64,000 nt of DNA from Agrostemma githago (lineage: Eukaryota; Streptophyta; Magnoliopsida; Caryophyllales; Caryophyllaceae), in the NCBI GenBank assembly GCA_958450325.1, contig OY288241.1, positions 41,664,278 through 41,728,277 of the forward strand. Direction: 5' to 3'. The translations under genes were made by a program, and so were the position numbers. Positions 25,010-34,591 of this stretch are shown here, one piece after another; positions within the stretch are counted from its first letter, which is position 1; each line of letters begins with the position of its first letter. Below the pieces are notes generated by a model that was given only the letters and a program-made list of their open reading frames with translations, did not search any database and was not told the origin of the DNA.

Positions 25010-25158
25010 CCATCCCGATCGGGAAGGCTTAAAACCCGATCGGGATGAAGTGCACAAAGGAGACGGCCACTGGAAAGAGTTCCCGACCGGGTCCCAGATT
25101 TCCCGATCGGGAAAGTGAGGTTTCCCGATCGGGATTGCCCATTCCCGATCGGGAAAGT
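25010..25158. promoter_or_regulatory. Palindrome cluster CCCGATCGGG upstream of TATA
   Basis: Five perfect copies of the 10-bp palindrome CCCGATCGGG and one variant (CCCGACCGGG) within 150 bases, most extended by TT/AA. The cluster ends about 50 bases before the TATA box in U3, a position suited to an enhancer. Binding factor unknown. It is duplicated in the 3' LTR and echoed at 30042-30184. Confidence 0.8.
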
Positions 25159-25209
25159 GCCACTGCTGCCCGCGTGACTTTTGTCTCTTCTTCCTTCCAT
25201 TTGTAACCC

Positions 25210-25217
25210 TATAAATA
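25210..25217 (+). promoter_or_regulatory. TATA box of Athila 5' LTR
   Basis: TATAAATA within 'aaccctataaatactt'. It would start the genomic RNA that covers gag-protease. Confidence 0.75.
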
Positions 25218-26317
25218 CTTCCCTCTTGTATTGTTTACGGATCCTACATTAGTTTAGCCTCTCTTAAGCCTCTCTACAACATATAAACCCTAGATTTAGT
25301 TCTTTATATTAGTTTGAATCTCTCATTAATCCCTAGTTAATCTTAGTTAATCCTAGTTAATTAGTGCTTGTATTAAGAAGATACTTGAAGACTTCTCCAA
25401 GATTGACAACCTTGGGATTATTTGGGTTCCTCTTTTATGCAAGATTTCATCTTTTCCTTCATCTAGTGTTGGTATAATCTTTCTTTTCTCTTGTTTATTG
25501 TTATTGAATCAAGTTTGAATCTTTACTTAGTGTTTGTTGTTATTGTTTATATTGTTCTTGATGATGAATGTTTGGATTGTGAAGTTGTTTTATCCTTTCA
25601 TTGTTGTAGTTAGTTTGACCATGAGTGAGTAGTTTATTTGTGGGTTAGTAGGGGGATTAAGGGTAGATTATGGGTGATTAGGGTTTGATTGGGGGTAAAG
25701 GGTGGTTCTTTATTGTTAGTCACACATTTGGCACACCATGTGTTTGTTGATATGCTTGTATGGGTTGTAGTGGCCATGCTTCTCATGCTAGTCTTCTTCT
25801 ACTCATTGTTTGCTTGTGTGTGGTTATGTTGAGCATAGTCATCGACATCGGTTTAAGTTGCGATTGCCCGGACCGAACCTAGCAATTAGGAGGCACCCAC
25901 ACCCTTAATCAACCCAAGTCACCCTACTACACTTATGAACCCGACCTAACCCACTCCCTCTTTTCCATATTTGATTCATCTTGTTAGTTAACCATCATTT
26001 CTTTAGGTTGTTAGTAGTTGGATCATTAGCATTGTTTAGCATTTCTCTTAGTTTGCTAGTTGGCTTGTGTTTAGTTAGTATTTGATAGTCTAGTTCATCA
26101 TAGCTCATCATTAGTCTACTTTCTCCTCCCCTCATCTTAATTCATCAATTATTAGCCCTTTGTGTTTGTTTGGTAGCATAGTCTTGTTTTAGGCCGATTT
26201 AGTCTAAACCTTGCAATACCGTCTCCGTGGACACGACCCGACTTACCCTAACTACCGTTAGGTGCTAGCCGGTTGTATAATTGGTGGCGGGATCCACGAC
26301 AAATCTTACCATCAATT

Positions 26318-26335
26318 TGGCGCCGTTGCCGGGGA
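26318..26335 (+). other. Athila primer binding site (tRNA-Asp)
   Basis: TGGCGCCGTTGCCGGGGA, three bases after the 5' LTR. This is the characteristic Athila primer site complementary to the 3' end of tRNA-Asp. Confidence 0.93.
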
Positions 26336-26540
26336 CGGTGCATTGTTTAGACTTTGTTGGCTCATTTCTAGACTTAGTTACCCTTCTTTGTGCCCTTCTA
26401 TCATTTCTTGTGAATATTCTCTAGTTTTTCTTGATTCCTTGGCTTTCTTTTCTCTTTGTCTCTAGTTGTGCTCGCTTATTGTCGTTACCTAGTGCCCATA
26501 AAGCACTAGGTATTCTCACGTTTGTTCTAGTGTGTAGTGT

Positions 26541-29500
26541 ATGCCTAGGCGGGGAGGCGAATCCTTTCTCTTTAATCCAGAGCCGGAGAGGCTTTTTGGA
26601 GCTTTTCGTCAACGGACGATTAACCGGGTTAGGATCTCTCAACCAAGTGCAAGCAATACCCATCAAGAACAAGCTCAAGGAAGCGATAGTGAGGAAGCAT
26701 ATCAAGAGACGGCCGAAGGGAATTTCACCAACCCCTTCGGAGATTCTAGTCCTAGTTCCCCTTCTACATCTACATCAACTCCGTCTACACCATATTCTCC
26801 CTTACATCCAATAATGCCGAAATTTTCCTCCCACTCTACATTTACGGAAGATGTCTTGCCGGGACCCAATGCTCTACCGGCCGCTTATGCCGGAAATTTT
26901 ACGGCCAAGACCCACTTCATTCAACTTGTGGAAAGGAATCAATTTAGTGGTTTGCCCACCGAAGACCCGCACCAACATATGGAGACCTTCTCCGATTATT
27001 GCGACGCTATCTCTCAACCCGGGGTTACACAAGATCAAATCCGATGGGTTTTATTTCCATTTTCTCTTATTGGAAAAGCGAAGCAATGGATTAAAGGTCT
27101 CGATAGGGCAACCATGGGCATCGACACTTGGAAGAAACTTGAATTGGCATTCTACCAAAATTTCTACCCTCCGGAGAAGACTAATTTGCTTAGAGCCTCC
27201 ATCACCGGTTTCCAACAACGGGATGAAGAGAGCTTATATGAAGCTTGGGAGCGGTTCAAGTCTTTGGTTAGATCGTGCCCCCATCATGGACTTTCACAAT
27301 GGTTCTTGGTCCAACAATTTTGGAACGGTCTTTATGAGGACTCAAGAACTATACTTAATATGGGCTCCAATGGTAGGTTCACCGAGGTCGATGATGACCA
27401 AACTTGGGCGAGAATCGAAGAGATGGCGGTGCATAATTCGCAATACTCTAGGCCTAGGAAGGCAAACCGAGGAGGTAGGCACGAGGTTGATGCTATAACT
27501 CAATTAAGCATTGACCTTGGGGCTCAATTGAAGACACACATGGAATCCATTGACAAGAAGCTTCAAGGTCACCTCACTCAAGTCCAAAGCATCGGTTCCT
27601 CCCACCAAGCCTCAATCCATGAAGTGAATGCTTTGGGATTTGCACCTCCTTTGCCTTATTATGGGATGTGCGATAATTGTGGAATCGTTGGTCATGACCC
27701 TATGAATTGTAGAGGGAGTATTGAGCAAGTGAATGCCTTTCAAGCATTCAAGCAAGGTACTTCCTATGCTAATCAATACCAAGCTTCCAATCAAGTCCCT
27801 CAACAACAAGCCTTTCAACACCATCAACAACATCGTCCTTATGTTCCACCTCCCTTAAGGGACAACAACCAAGGTTACCAAGGCAACTCAAGGCCTTTCA
27901 ACAACTTCAAGCAAAGTAACCAAGGTTCATTCAACAACAATCAAGGGTTCCAACAAGGGAACTTCAACCAAGGCTATCAAAACCACAACCATGGCAACAA
28001 TCAAGGCCTTAATCAAGGCAATTCTCATGGGTTCCAAGGGAACCATCATCAACAACAAGCAATTCAAGGAAATCAACAACAAAGCAAGCCTAGGAGCCGA
28101 TCTCATACTCATGACTATGGTACTCTCTTAGCCCTCACCAATACACCGCATAATCCATCATCACCACCACGGGATTCCGACATGCAAAAGCAAATGGTGG
28201 ATATCTATAGGGATACTCAAGAAATGCAAAAGAGGCAATTGGATGCACAAATGTCACAACAAGGAGCCATTAATCAAATTTTAATGGAAAACAAGGAAAT
28301 GAAAACTCACATGAAGATGATTGAGAATCAAGTGGCACAACTTGCATCGGGAAGTTCCTCAAGACAAAGAGGGCAATTACCCCCTCAAGGTGTAACTTCG
28401 ACTTTTGAGCATGTCAATGCCATCACCACAAGGAGAGGTACATCTTATGACTCCCCCCCATTCCCGAGTGAGCAAGAGCCAATGCAAGAACCGACAAGAA
28501 AGATGCCACCTCCAACTCAAGAAAGCTCAACCCTTGATAATCCAACGGAGGAGCAAGTCTTATGGGAGGTTGAGAAACCTCAACAAGACAAGCTTCCCCC
28601 ACCTCAAGCTAAAGATAAGGGTAAAAAGAAAGTGTCATTTGAAGAGTCTACCCCGATTGAGCAAAATAAATACCAAGTCAAGTTGCCTTACCCATCAAGG
28701 CAAATGAAGACCAAGATAGACTCTCAATATGACAAGTTTCTTAACATTGTGAAGAAGTTGGATGTGAGTGTCCCATTCACCGAGCTACTTACCCAAATCC
28801 CGGTATACGGAAAATTTATGCGAGAAATATTGGCTAGGAAGAGATCCGTCGACAAGGAAGAGACCATCGCATTCACAAGGGTGGTGAGCGAGCTCATTCA
28901 AGGTTCTACGCTTCCAAAGTTGAAGGATCCGGGTAGGTTCTCGATCCCTTGCACCATAGGGCACTACAAGATCGAAAGAGCTTTATGTGATTTGGGTGCG
29001 AGTGTAAGCATCATTCCCTACTCCATTTGTTGCCGACTTGGGATGAAGGAGCTTAAAAGTACCTCTATCACACTCCAAATGGCCGATAGTTCATTCAACC
29101 GACCATTGGGGATGCTAGAGGATGTGCCGGTGAGAATCGGTAAGTTCTTCATTCCGGTTGACTTCATCGTACTCGATATGCGGGAAGATGAAATCACTCC
29201 CATTATTCTTGGGCGCCCATTTTTGCATACCGCCGGTGCTATGATTGATGTGAAGAACGGTAGGATCACATTCGAGTTAGGCGAGGAGAAGCTAGTGTTT
29301 GACCTTCAAGGTAACACTTCGCCTACTAATGGTGAGTCATGCAATATGATCCAAACCAAGGAAAACATCGATCTAGGGGGAGAACCGGGACAAAGCTTGA
29401 AGAAGTACTCGTATGTACTTGAGGATGATGACTCCGATTTGGAGGAGGATGAGAGCCCGTGTCATGGGATAAATGACAAGTTGAAGAGCAAAAAGGATGA

Positions 29501-29744
29501 AGATGAGCCTCCCTTGGGGCCACATGAAGACCGGTGGACGTTTGGGTATATACCGAAGGATCGAAAGTACAAGTTCAAGCCATTGAACTTAGTAGATCGG
29601 GATGCCCCGGGAACGTCAAGACAAGGTTATGAAGGGCCTTGGTTTGTGGATGCTTATGTTACTAGCTTGATTGAAGACTTTGCTAGGGCCTTCGACTTGT
29701 TTCTTCGTGCCCTTGATGGAGATGGAACTATTTTTGATTGTTGA
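26541..29744 (+). CDS. Athila gag-protease polyprotein, intact
   Basis: A 1067-residue open frame, starting at the first ATG after a ~205-base leader beyond the primer site. A gag (retrotransposon capsid) domain lies at about residues 165-275, with FPFSLIGKAKQWIKGL, FYQNFYPPEKT and an AWERFKSLVRSCPHH segment. A CCHC zinc knuckle for RNA binding is at about 376-389 (CDNCGIVGHDPMNC). A long Gln/Asn/Gly-rich stretch covers about 395-530. The aspartic protease core is at about 813-900 with CDLGASVSIIP (catalytic Asp in the Athila-type DLGAS form) and ILGRPFLHTAG. The C-terminal ~170 residues are acidic. Unlike full Athila elements, no RT or integrase follows the stop. The intact ORF in a young copy suggests it may be transcribed and used, but this is inference. 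Confidence 0.95.
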   Translation: MPRRGGESFLFNPEPERLFGAFRQRTINRVRISQPSASNTHQEQAQGSDSEEAYQETAEGNFTNPFGDSSPSSPSTSTSTPSTPYSPLHPIMPKFSSHSTFTEDVLPGPNALPAAYAGNFTAKTHFIQLVERNQFSGLPTEDPHQHMETFSDYCDAISQPGVTQDQIRWVLFPFSLIGKAKQWIKGLDRATMGIDTWKKLELAFYQNFYPPEKTNLLRASITGFQQRDEESLYEAWERFKSLVRSCPHHGLSQWFLVQQFWNGLYEDSRTILNMGSNGRFTEVDDDQTWARIEEMAVHNSQYSRPRKANRGGRHEVDAITQLSIDLGAQLKTHMESIDKKLQGHLTQVQSIGSSHQASIHEVNALGFAPPLPYYGMCDNCGIVGHDPMNCRGSIEQVNAFQAFKQGTSYANQYQASNQVPQQQAFQHHQQHRPYVPPPLRDNNQGYQGNSRPFNNFKQSNQGSFNNNQGFQQGNFNQGYQNHNHGNNQGLNQGNSHGFQGNHHQQQAIQGNQQQSKPRSRSHTHDYGTLLALTNTPHNPSSPPRDSDMQKQMVDIYRDTQEMQKRQLDAQMSQQGAINQILMENKEMKTHMKMIENQVAQLASGSSSRQRGQLPPQGVTSTFEHVNAITTRRGTSYDSPPFPSEQEPMQEPTRKMPPPTQESSTLDNPTEEQVLWEVEKPQQDKLPPPQAKDKGKKKVSFEESTPIEQNKYQVKLPYPSRQMKTKIDSQYDKFLNIVKKLDVSVPFTELLTQIPVYGKFMREILARKRSVDKEETIAFTRVVSELIQGSTLPKLKDPGRFSIPCTIGHYKIERALCDLGASVSIIPYSICCRLGMKELKSTSITLQMADSSFNRPLGMLEDVPVRIGKFFIPVDFIVLDMREDEITPIILGRPFLHTAGAMIDVKNGRITFELGEEKLVFDLQGNTSPTNGESCNMIQTKENIDLGGEPGQSLKKYSYVLEDDDSDLEEDESPCHGINDKLKSKKDEDEPPLGPHEDRWTFGYIPKDRKYKFKPLNLVDRDAPGTSRQGYEGPWFVDAYVTSLIEDFARAFDLFLRALDGDGTIFDC

Positions 29745-30041
29745 AAAAGATTGAAGAAAGTACCACCTTGGTTTGACGGAGTTCCACAAGAACCGTCTCT
29801 TTGTATATATCTCTTTCCCTTTTAGTTTGTTTGCTTTTGTGAAATTCTTGATTATTTGGATGATTGATTGATGAGCGTTGTGAGGGAGGGAATTTGATGC
29901 GTTATTTGAGTTTATTGTGATAGGTGTGAAGTGAAAATGCCTCCTAGGGAGGAATGGTCATTGTTGGAACTTGTATTGTACGAAGGGAAGTCGGTTTTTG
30001 AAGCTTGGAGCAAGCTTTTGGGAGTTCGAGATAGTGGGAAA

Positions 30042-30184
30042 ACCCGGTCGGGATTTTTCTTTCCCGTTCGGGTTGGAGGTGCAAGTTAGACTGGCTACTG
30101 TGAGCCATTCCCGATCGGGATTTTTCTTTCCCGTTCGGGATGGTGGGGAAAACCCGATCGGGATTTCTCCTTCCCGACCGGGAA
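30042..30184. repeat. Second palindrome cluster in Athila interior
   Basis: Six copies of the same 10-bp palindrome: two perfect CCCGATCGGG and four single-base variants (CCCGGTCGGG, CCCGTTCGGG twice, CCCGACCGGG). It occurs outside the LTR, shortly after the gag-protease stop. Confidence 0.8.
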
Positions 30185-30940
30185 GGACCCCCTGTCCTCC
30201 GTTGGCTATTTTCTTCGTTGTTTGAGACCACCCAACCACTTTATACCCCCTCCCAACCTCCCTACATGTCCTTACTCTCATTGTATGACCCTTACACCTC
30301 ACATACATGTCTTCACCTCACTTTCTATTCACTTCAAACCGACTTTCGCATCCAAAACCCGCCTCACTTTGCATTTGTGCCCAAACCATGGAACCGGAGT
30401 GCAATTGGAGAGGAATAACGACGACATGGACAAACTAAGTGCCTACATTGACTTATGAGACGATGGAGCGAGTGAGTTGGTAACCGTATGGTACGGCAAC
30501 TATCCTCTCTTTTCCGTTTTTATAGCTTGTCTTCTATGTTTATTCCCTTTCCCTCTTATCATTTGTGTCATGGTGGCCTTCGAGGCCTTGGTGTGCTTGC
30601 TCCCGACTCTCGATGATGTGACTACATCGAGAGTCATTTTCAAAATCCAAATTTCTCAAGCTTTTCACCCTTTTTGTGGGATTTAGTCGGATTTAGGCGG
30701 AATCCGGGCTAGGTGACTTGATTACACCTAGTCCTCCCCTCCCATATCCTTTTATTTCCTTCTTTTTATTTTTTCTTCCCCCATCCATATCTTTTTCTTG
30801 TCTCGGCCCATGGTGACTTGACTACACCCCGGCCGGTCACATTCTACAATTTTCTCCACTTTTTGATTTTTAGCTTTATTTTCGTAGTTTCTTTTGTGCT
30901 CCCATGCACTACGGTCGAGCATGAGGACATGGCTCGACTT

Positions 30941-30953
30941 AAGGGTGGGGGAG
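30941..30953 (+). other. Internal polypurine-like tract
   Basis: AAGGGTGGGGGAG resembles the true tract at 32691-32703 (GTTTGGGGGAGT region). It could act as a second plus-strand primer; this is inferred from sequence only. Confidence 0.45.
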
Positions 30954-31795
30954 TGGTATTCTAGCATAGTTAGCTTTATTTTTGTAGTCTTTCGAAAAAA
31001 AAATCTTTAAAAACCCTAAAAATTTGAAAAAAATTTCACAAAAATCAAAAAGATTTTTCTTTTGGGTGTTTTCCTCTTGTGTCATTGTGTCGTATATTTG
31101 TTTTGTGTGCGTGTTTTTCCTCTCTTTCCCTTATAGGTTGCTTTAATTGCCGTTAACTTTGGAAGGCTTTCAAGACTCCCGGTAACATATTATCTCTTTT
31201 TCTTCTTTACCGCTTGCGGAGTTTGGAGATTGTGATGTTGTGTGCTCGGGTGGAGCTTTGTAAAGTGTGGATGATTTGGTGGCTTGTTTGGAAGATAGGG
31301 GTGGTGTTTGTTTTCTTGTGTGTTCGTTTTGTGTTGTTCTTGTTTTGTTACTTTTGTTTCTTTTTCTTTTGTTTTCGTTGAGTCTTTGTTTTGTGTTATG
31401 TTGTGTGTCTTGTGTGTAGACTTTTTTTTTGAAAACCCGGTTTAGAGGCTAGTGTGTGAGTGTTTACTTTCCCTTCCTAGTAGTGTAAATCGAGTCCTGG
31501 ACTTTAATCTAGTAGAATGACCCTAAATCAATGATTTCGTTGGTCCTTTACCTTGAGTCCACCTAGCTTACTAGGGATTTACTACGGGATTTGCATTTTG
31601 ACCATTATGACCACCCATGGTGTGAAAAGACCTTGGTTACCGAGTCTCGTCCCGTAGGTGACCGTGTCTAGGATCGTTTGATTAGTCCAAGTTCTCCACT
31701 TTTTGTGGGTTTGAAGGGAAGGGCCCGTCCCGACTCACCCATTATCCTACCTCCCACACATTTCCACTCAATAAAATTGCAAATTGTTGAATTCG

Positions 31796-32000
31796 TCTTT
31801 CTTTGCAATAAGAAATGCCAAAAAGCCAAATCTTGCCAAGAAAGGGCAAAGAAAAGAAAATGAAAGAAAATGAAAGAAAGAAAAGAATGAAGAAAAAAGA
31901 AAAGGCACAAAAGCCAAAAAGAAAATAGAAAAGTAGAAAAAAAGAAATGGCATGGCAAAACAAACGAGCAAAAATGCAAAAGAAAAGAGAAAATGCCAAA
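31796..32000 (+). repeat. Purine-rich, strand-asymmetric stretch
   Basis: About 200 bases dominated by A and G on the plus strand with repeated 'gaaa', 'aaatgaaagaaa' and 'gccaaaa' phrases. No coding meaning apparent. Confidence 0.7.
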
Positions 32001-32690
32001 AGAAAATCGTCTCACAAAAAGATTATATCCCCACAAAAATAAGCCTTTTTCCGACTTTTGCCGTGAAGAGCCTACCAAAGGACCGAGTCCCGAGGAAGGA
32101 TGATAGCGGCATTAGTCGGTCTTCCCTCATTTTGCATGTTTTCCACCTTTTTACTTGGACTAGTTAGGCGGTTTCGGACACGGGACGACCCTCTTGGCTC
32201 ACGCTAAAGGGGGTGGGGTCTCACTTACCTACAGTGTCGACTAACACCGTGGTTCTTCACTTCCCACTCTGCCGATCGTCCCGTAGTACGTTCTTAGAAG
32301 GTTAGGAGGAACCTAGGTAAGTTACCAACGTTTTTATTGCTTTGTCGTTATACTATTAGGGTTTAGTCCACCTCGAATTGTATTACTAGCTTGGGAACGT
32401 TGTCACTTACCTCGAGTCCTAAACCGGTGCTTCTTTCACCGCTTTTAGAGGGAAGCGGTATTTGCTTTTCTTTTGGGTGCAACCTTTTGTGTATTTGTTC
32501 GTATGCTTGTTTGTTTGTGTGTCTTGTGTCCGGTTGCATCCGCAGTTTTGTCGCAAGACCCGACTTGCCTTGCGGGGTGCACTTTTTCTCTAAGTGCACT
32601 CGCGTGAGTTGAAAGGGCGTAGGGTGCGCTAATACCCATTCGGCTATTATAGTAGTTAGTATGTGCTTACTCGAGGGCGAGTAAGGGTTA

Positions 32691-32703
32691 AGTTTGGGGG
32701 AGT
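32691..32703 (+). other. Athila polypurine tract
   Basis: AGTTTGGGGGAGT directly precedes the 3' LTR start. Confidence 0.85.
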
Positions 32704-34349
32704 TGATAAGTGTAGTTTGTAGTGCCTATTTTCATAGTGTTTTGGTCCCATTTTCCTTGTAGAATCGCCCCTTGGGAGCGGTTTAAGGGGCTTCTTATGC
32801 TTCCTTTAGTTCGTTTCAGGTTCCCGAGACCGATTTGGAAGAGTTGGAGCGATTCCGACTCTATACATACACATTTTGGAGCCAACGAGATAAAGGAACG
32901 ACGACTCGATGCCTTGGAATCGACCCCGAGACCTTGGGACCCAGTCCCGAGCGTCCGAGACCCGATCCCGAGTCCCGAGGATCGATGAGAAGTCCATGTT
33001 AAGCAAGGAGGGACCAAAAAGATCATATTGGAGGCCTACAAGACCCATCCCGATCGGGAAGGCCTAAAACCCGATCGGGATGAAGTGCACAAAGGAGACG
33101 GCCACTGGAAAGAGTTCCAGACCGGGTCCCAGATTTCCCGATCGGGAAAGTGAGGTTTCCCGATCGGGATTGCCCATTCCCGATCGGGAAAGTGCCGCTG
33201 CGGCCCGCGTGACTTTTGTCTCTTCTTCCTTCCATTTGTAACCCTATAAATACTTCCCACTTGTATTGTTTACGGATCCTACATTAGTTTAGCCTCTCTT
33301 AAGCCTCTCTACAACATATAAACCCTAGATTTAGTTCTTTATATTAGTTTGAATCTCTCATTAATCCCTAGTTAATCTTAGTTAATCCTAGTTAATTAGT
33401 GCTTGTATTAAGAAGATACTTGAAGACTTCTCCAAGATTGACAACCTTGGGATTATTTGGGTTCCTCTTTTATGCAAGATTTCATCTTTTCCTTCATCTA
33501 GTGTTGGTATAATCTTTCTTTTCTCTTGTTTATTGTTATTGAATCAAGTTTGAATCTTTACTTAGTGTTTGTTGTTATTGTTTATATTGTTCTTCATGAT
33601 GAATGTTTGGATTGTGAAGTTGTTTTATCCTTTCATTGTTGTAGTTAGTTTGACCATGAGTGAGTAGTTTATTTGTGGGTTAGTAGGGGGATTAAGGGTA
33701 GATTATGGGTGATTAGGGTTTGATTGGGGGTAAAGGGTGGTTCTTTATTGTTAGTCACACATTTGGCACACCATGTGTTTGTTGATATGCTTGTATGGGT
33801 TGTAGTGGCCATGCTTCTCATGCTAGTCTTCTTCTACTCATTGTTTGCTTGTGTGTGGTTATGTTGAGCATAGTCATCGACATCGGTTTAAGTTGCGATT
33901 GCGCGGACCGAACCTAGAAATTAGGAGGCACCCACACCCTTAATCAACCCAAGTCACCCTACTACACTTATGAACCCGACCTAACCCACTCCCTCTTTTC
34001 CATATTTGATTCATCTTGTTAGTTAACCATCATTTCTTTAGGTTGTTAGTAGTTGGATCATTAGCATTGTTTAGCATTTCTCTTAGTTTGCTAGTTGGCT
34101 TGTGTTTAGTTAGTATTTGATAGTCTAGTTCATCATAGCTCATCATTAGTCTACTTTCTCCTCCCCTCATCTTAATTCATCAATTATTAGCCCTTTGTGT
34201 TTGTTTGGTAGCATAGTCTTGTTTTAGGCCGATTTAGTCTAAACCTTGCAATACCGTCTCCGTGGACACGACCCGACTTACCCTAACTACCGTTAGGTGC
34301 TAGCCGGTTGTATAATTGGTGGCGGGATCCACGACAAATCTTACCATCA
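32704..34349 (+). repeat. Athila 3' LTR
   Basis: 1646 bp, collinear with the 5' LTR without indels and with about 11 substitutions seen by eye. It carries the same palindrome cluster (33045-33193) and TATA box (33245-33252). Confidence 0.96.
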
Positions 34350-34591
34350 GTTAGCTACCCCGACTGCAGCTTGAGAATCACAGTGCATGGAAATCAAAGG
34401 AGTTGGTTTTACCCACAAAGGAATATTTGCTAGAAGGCCTCGTAGCCATTCAGCTTCTTTTCCTGCCAAGGCTAAAGCAATGAACTCAGATTCCATTGTC
34501 GATTTCGCAAGGCAGGTTTGTTTAGTCGACTTCCACGATACAGCAGCACTAGCCAGAGTAAGCACATAGCCACTGGTAGAGTGTATCTCGT
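34350..34591 (-). pseudogene. Copia RNase H, middle piece
   Basis: The minus strand reads STSGYVLTLASAAVSW, KSTKQTCLAKSTMESEF, EAEWLRG and HCDSQAAV. These are the core RNase H motifs of plant copia elements, with the catalytic Glu of MESEF and the Asp of CDSQA present. The frame is open through this piece. It is bounded by the Athila element on the left and the second Tat element on the right (CTCGT at 34587-34591 and 49253-49257). Confidence 0.95.

Larger units (their letters stand above)
24669..26314 (+). repeat. Athila 5' LTR
   Basis: 1646 bp, from TGATAAGTGTAG to CTTACCATCA. Contains a palindrome cluster (25010-25158) and a TATA box (25210-25217). Confidence 0.96.
29745..32690 (+). other. 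Athila 3' non-coding interior in place of pol
   Basis: About 3 kb without a protein-coding frame where RT, RNase H and integrase would normally stand. It holds a second palindrome cluster (30042-30184), a polypurine-like GGGTGGGGGAG (30941-30953) after 'catgaggacatggctcgac', a strand-biased A/G-rich stretch (31796-32000), and T-rich leader-like sequence. Short frames here (for example 30140-30418, 32391-32612) lack homology I can recognise. Confidence 0.8.
24669..34349 (+). mobile_element. Athila-type Ty3/gypsy element, gag-protease only
   Basis: Two LTRs of 1646 bp each, primer site 26318-26335, one intact 1067-codon gag-protease ORF, polypurine tract at 32691-32703 and target repeat GTTAG on both sides. 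By eye the LTRs differ at about 11 positions (~0.7%), making it the youngest dated insertion here. RT, RNase H, integrase and env-like regions are absent: 3 kb of non-coding sequence follows the ORF. It inserted into the copia RNase H gene. Confidence 0.96.

Noticed and set aside
26851..27498. 215-codon plus-strand ORF
   Set aside because: Out-of-frame shadow of the Athila gag coding region.
31668..32078. 136-codon minus-strand ORF with hydrophobic Phe-rich run
   Set aside because: Antisense of an A/G-rich tract; the apparent membrane segment is compositional.
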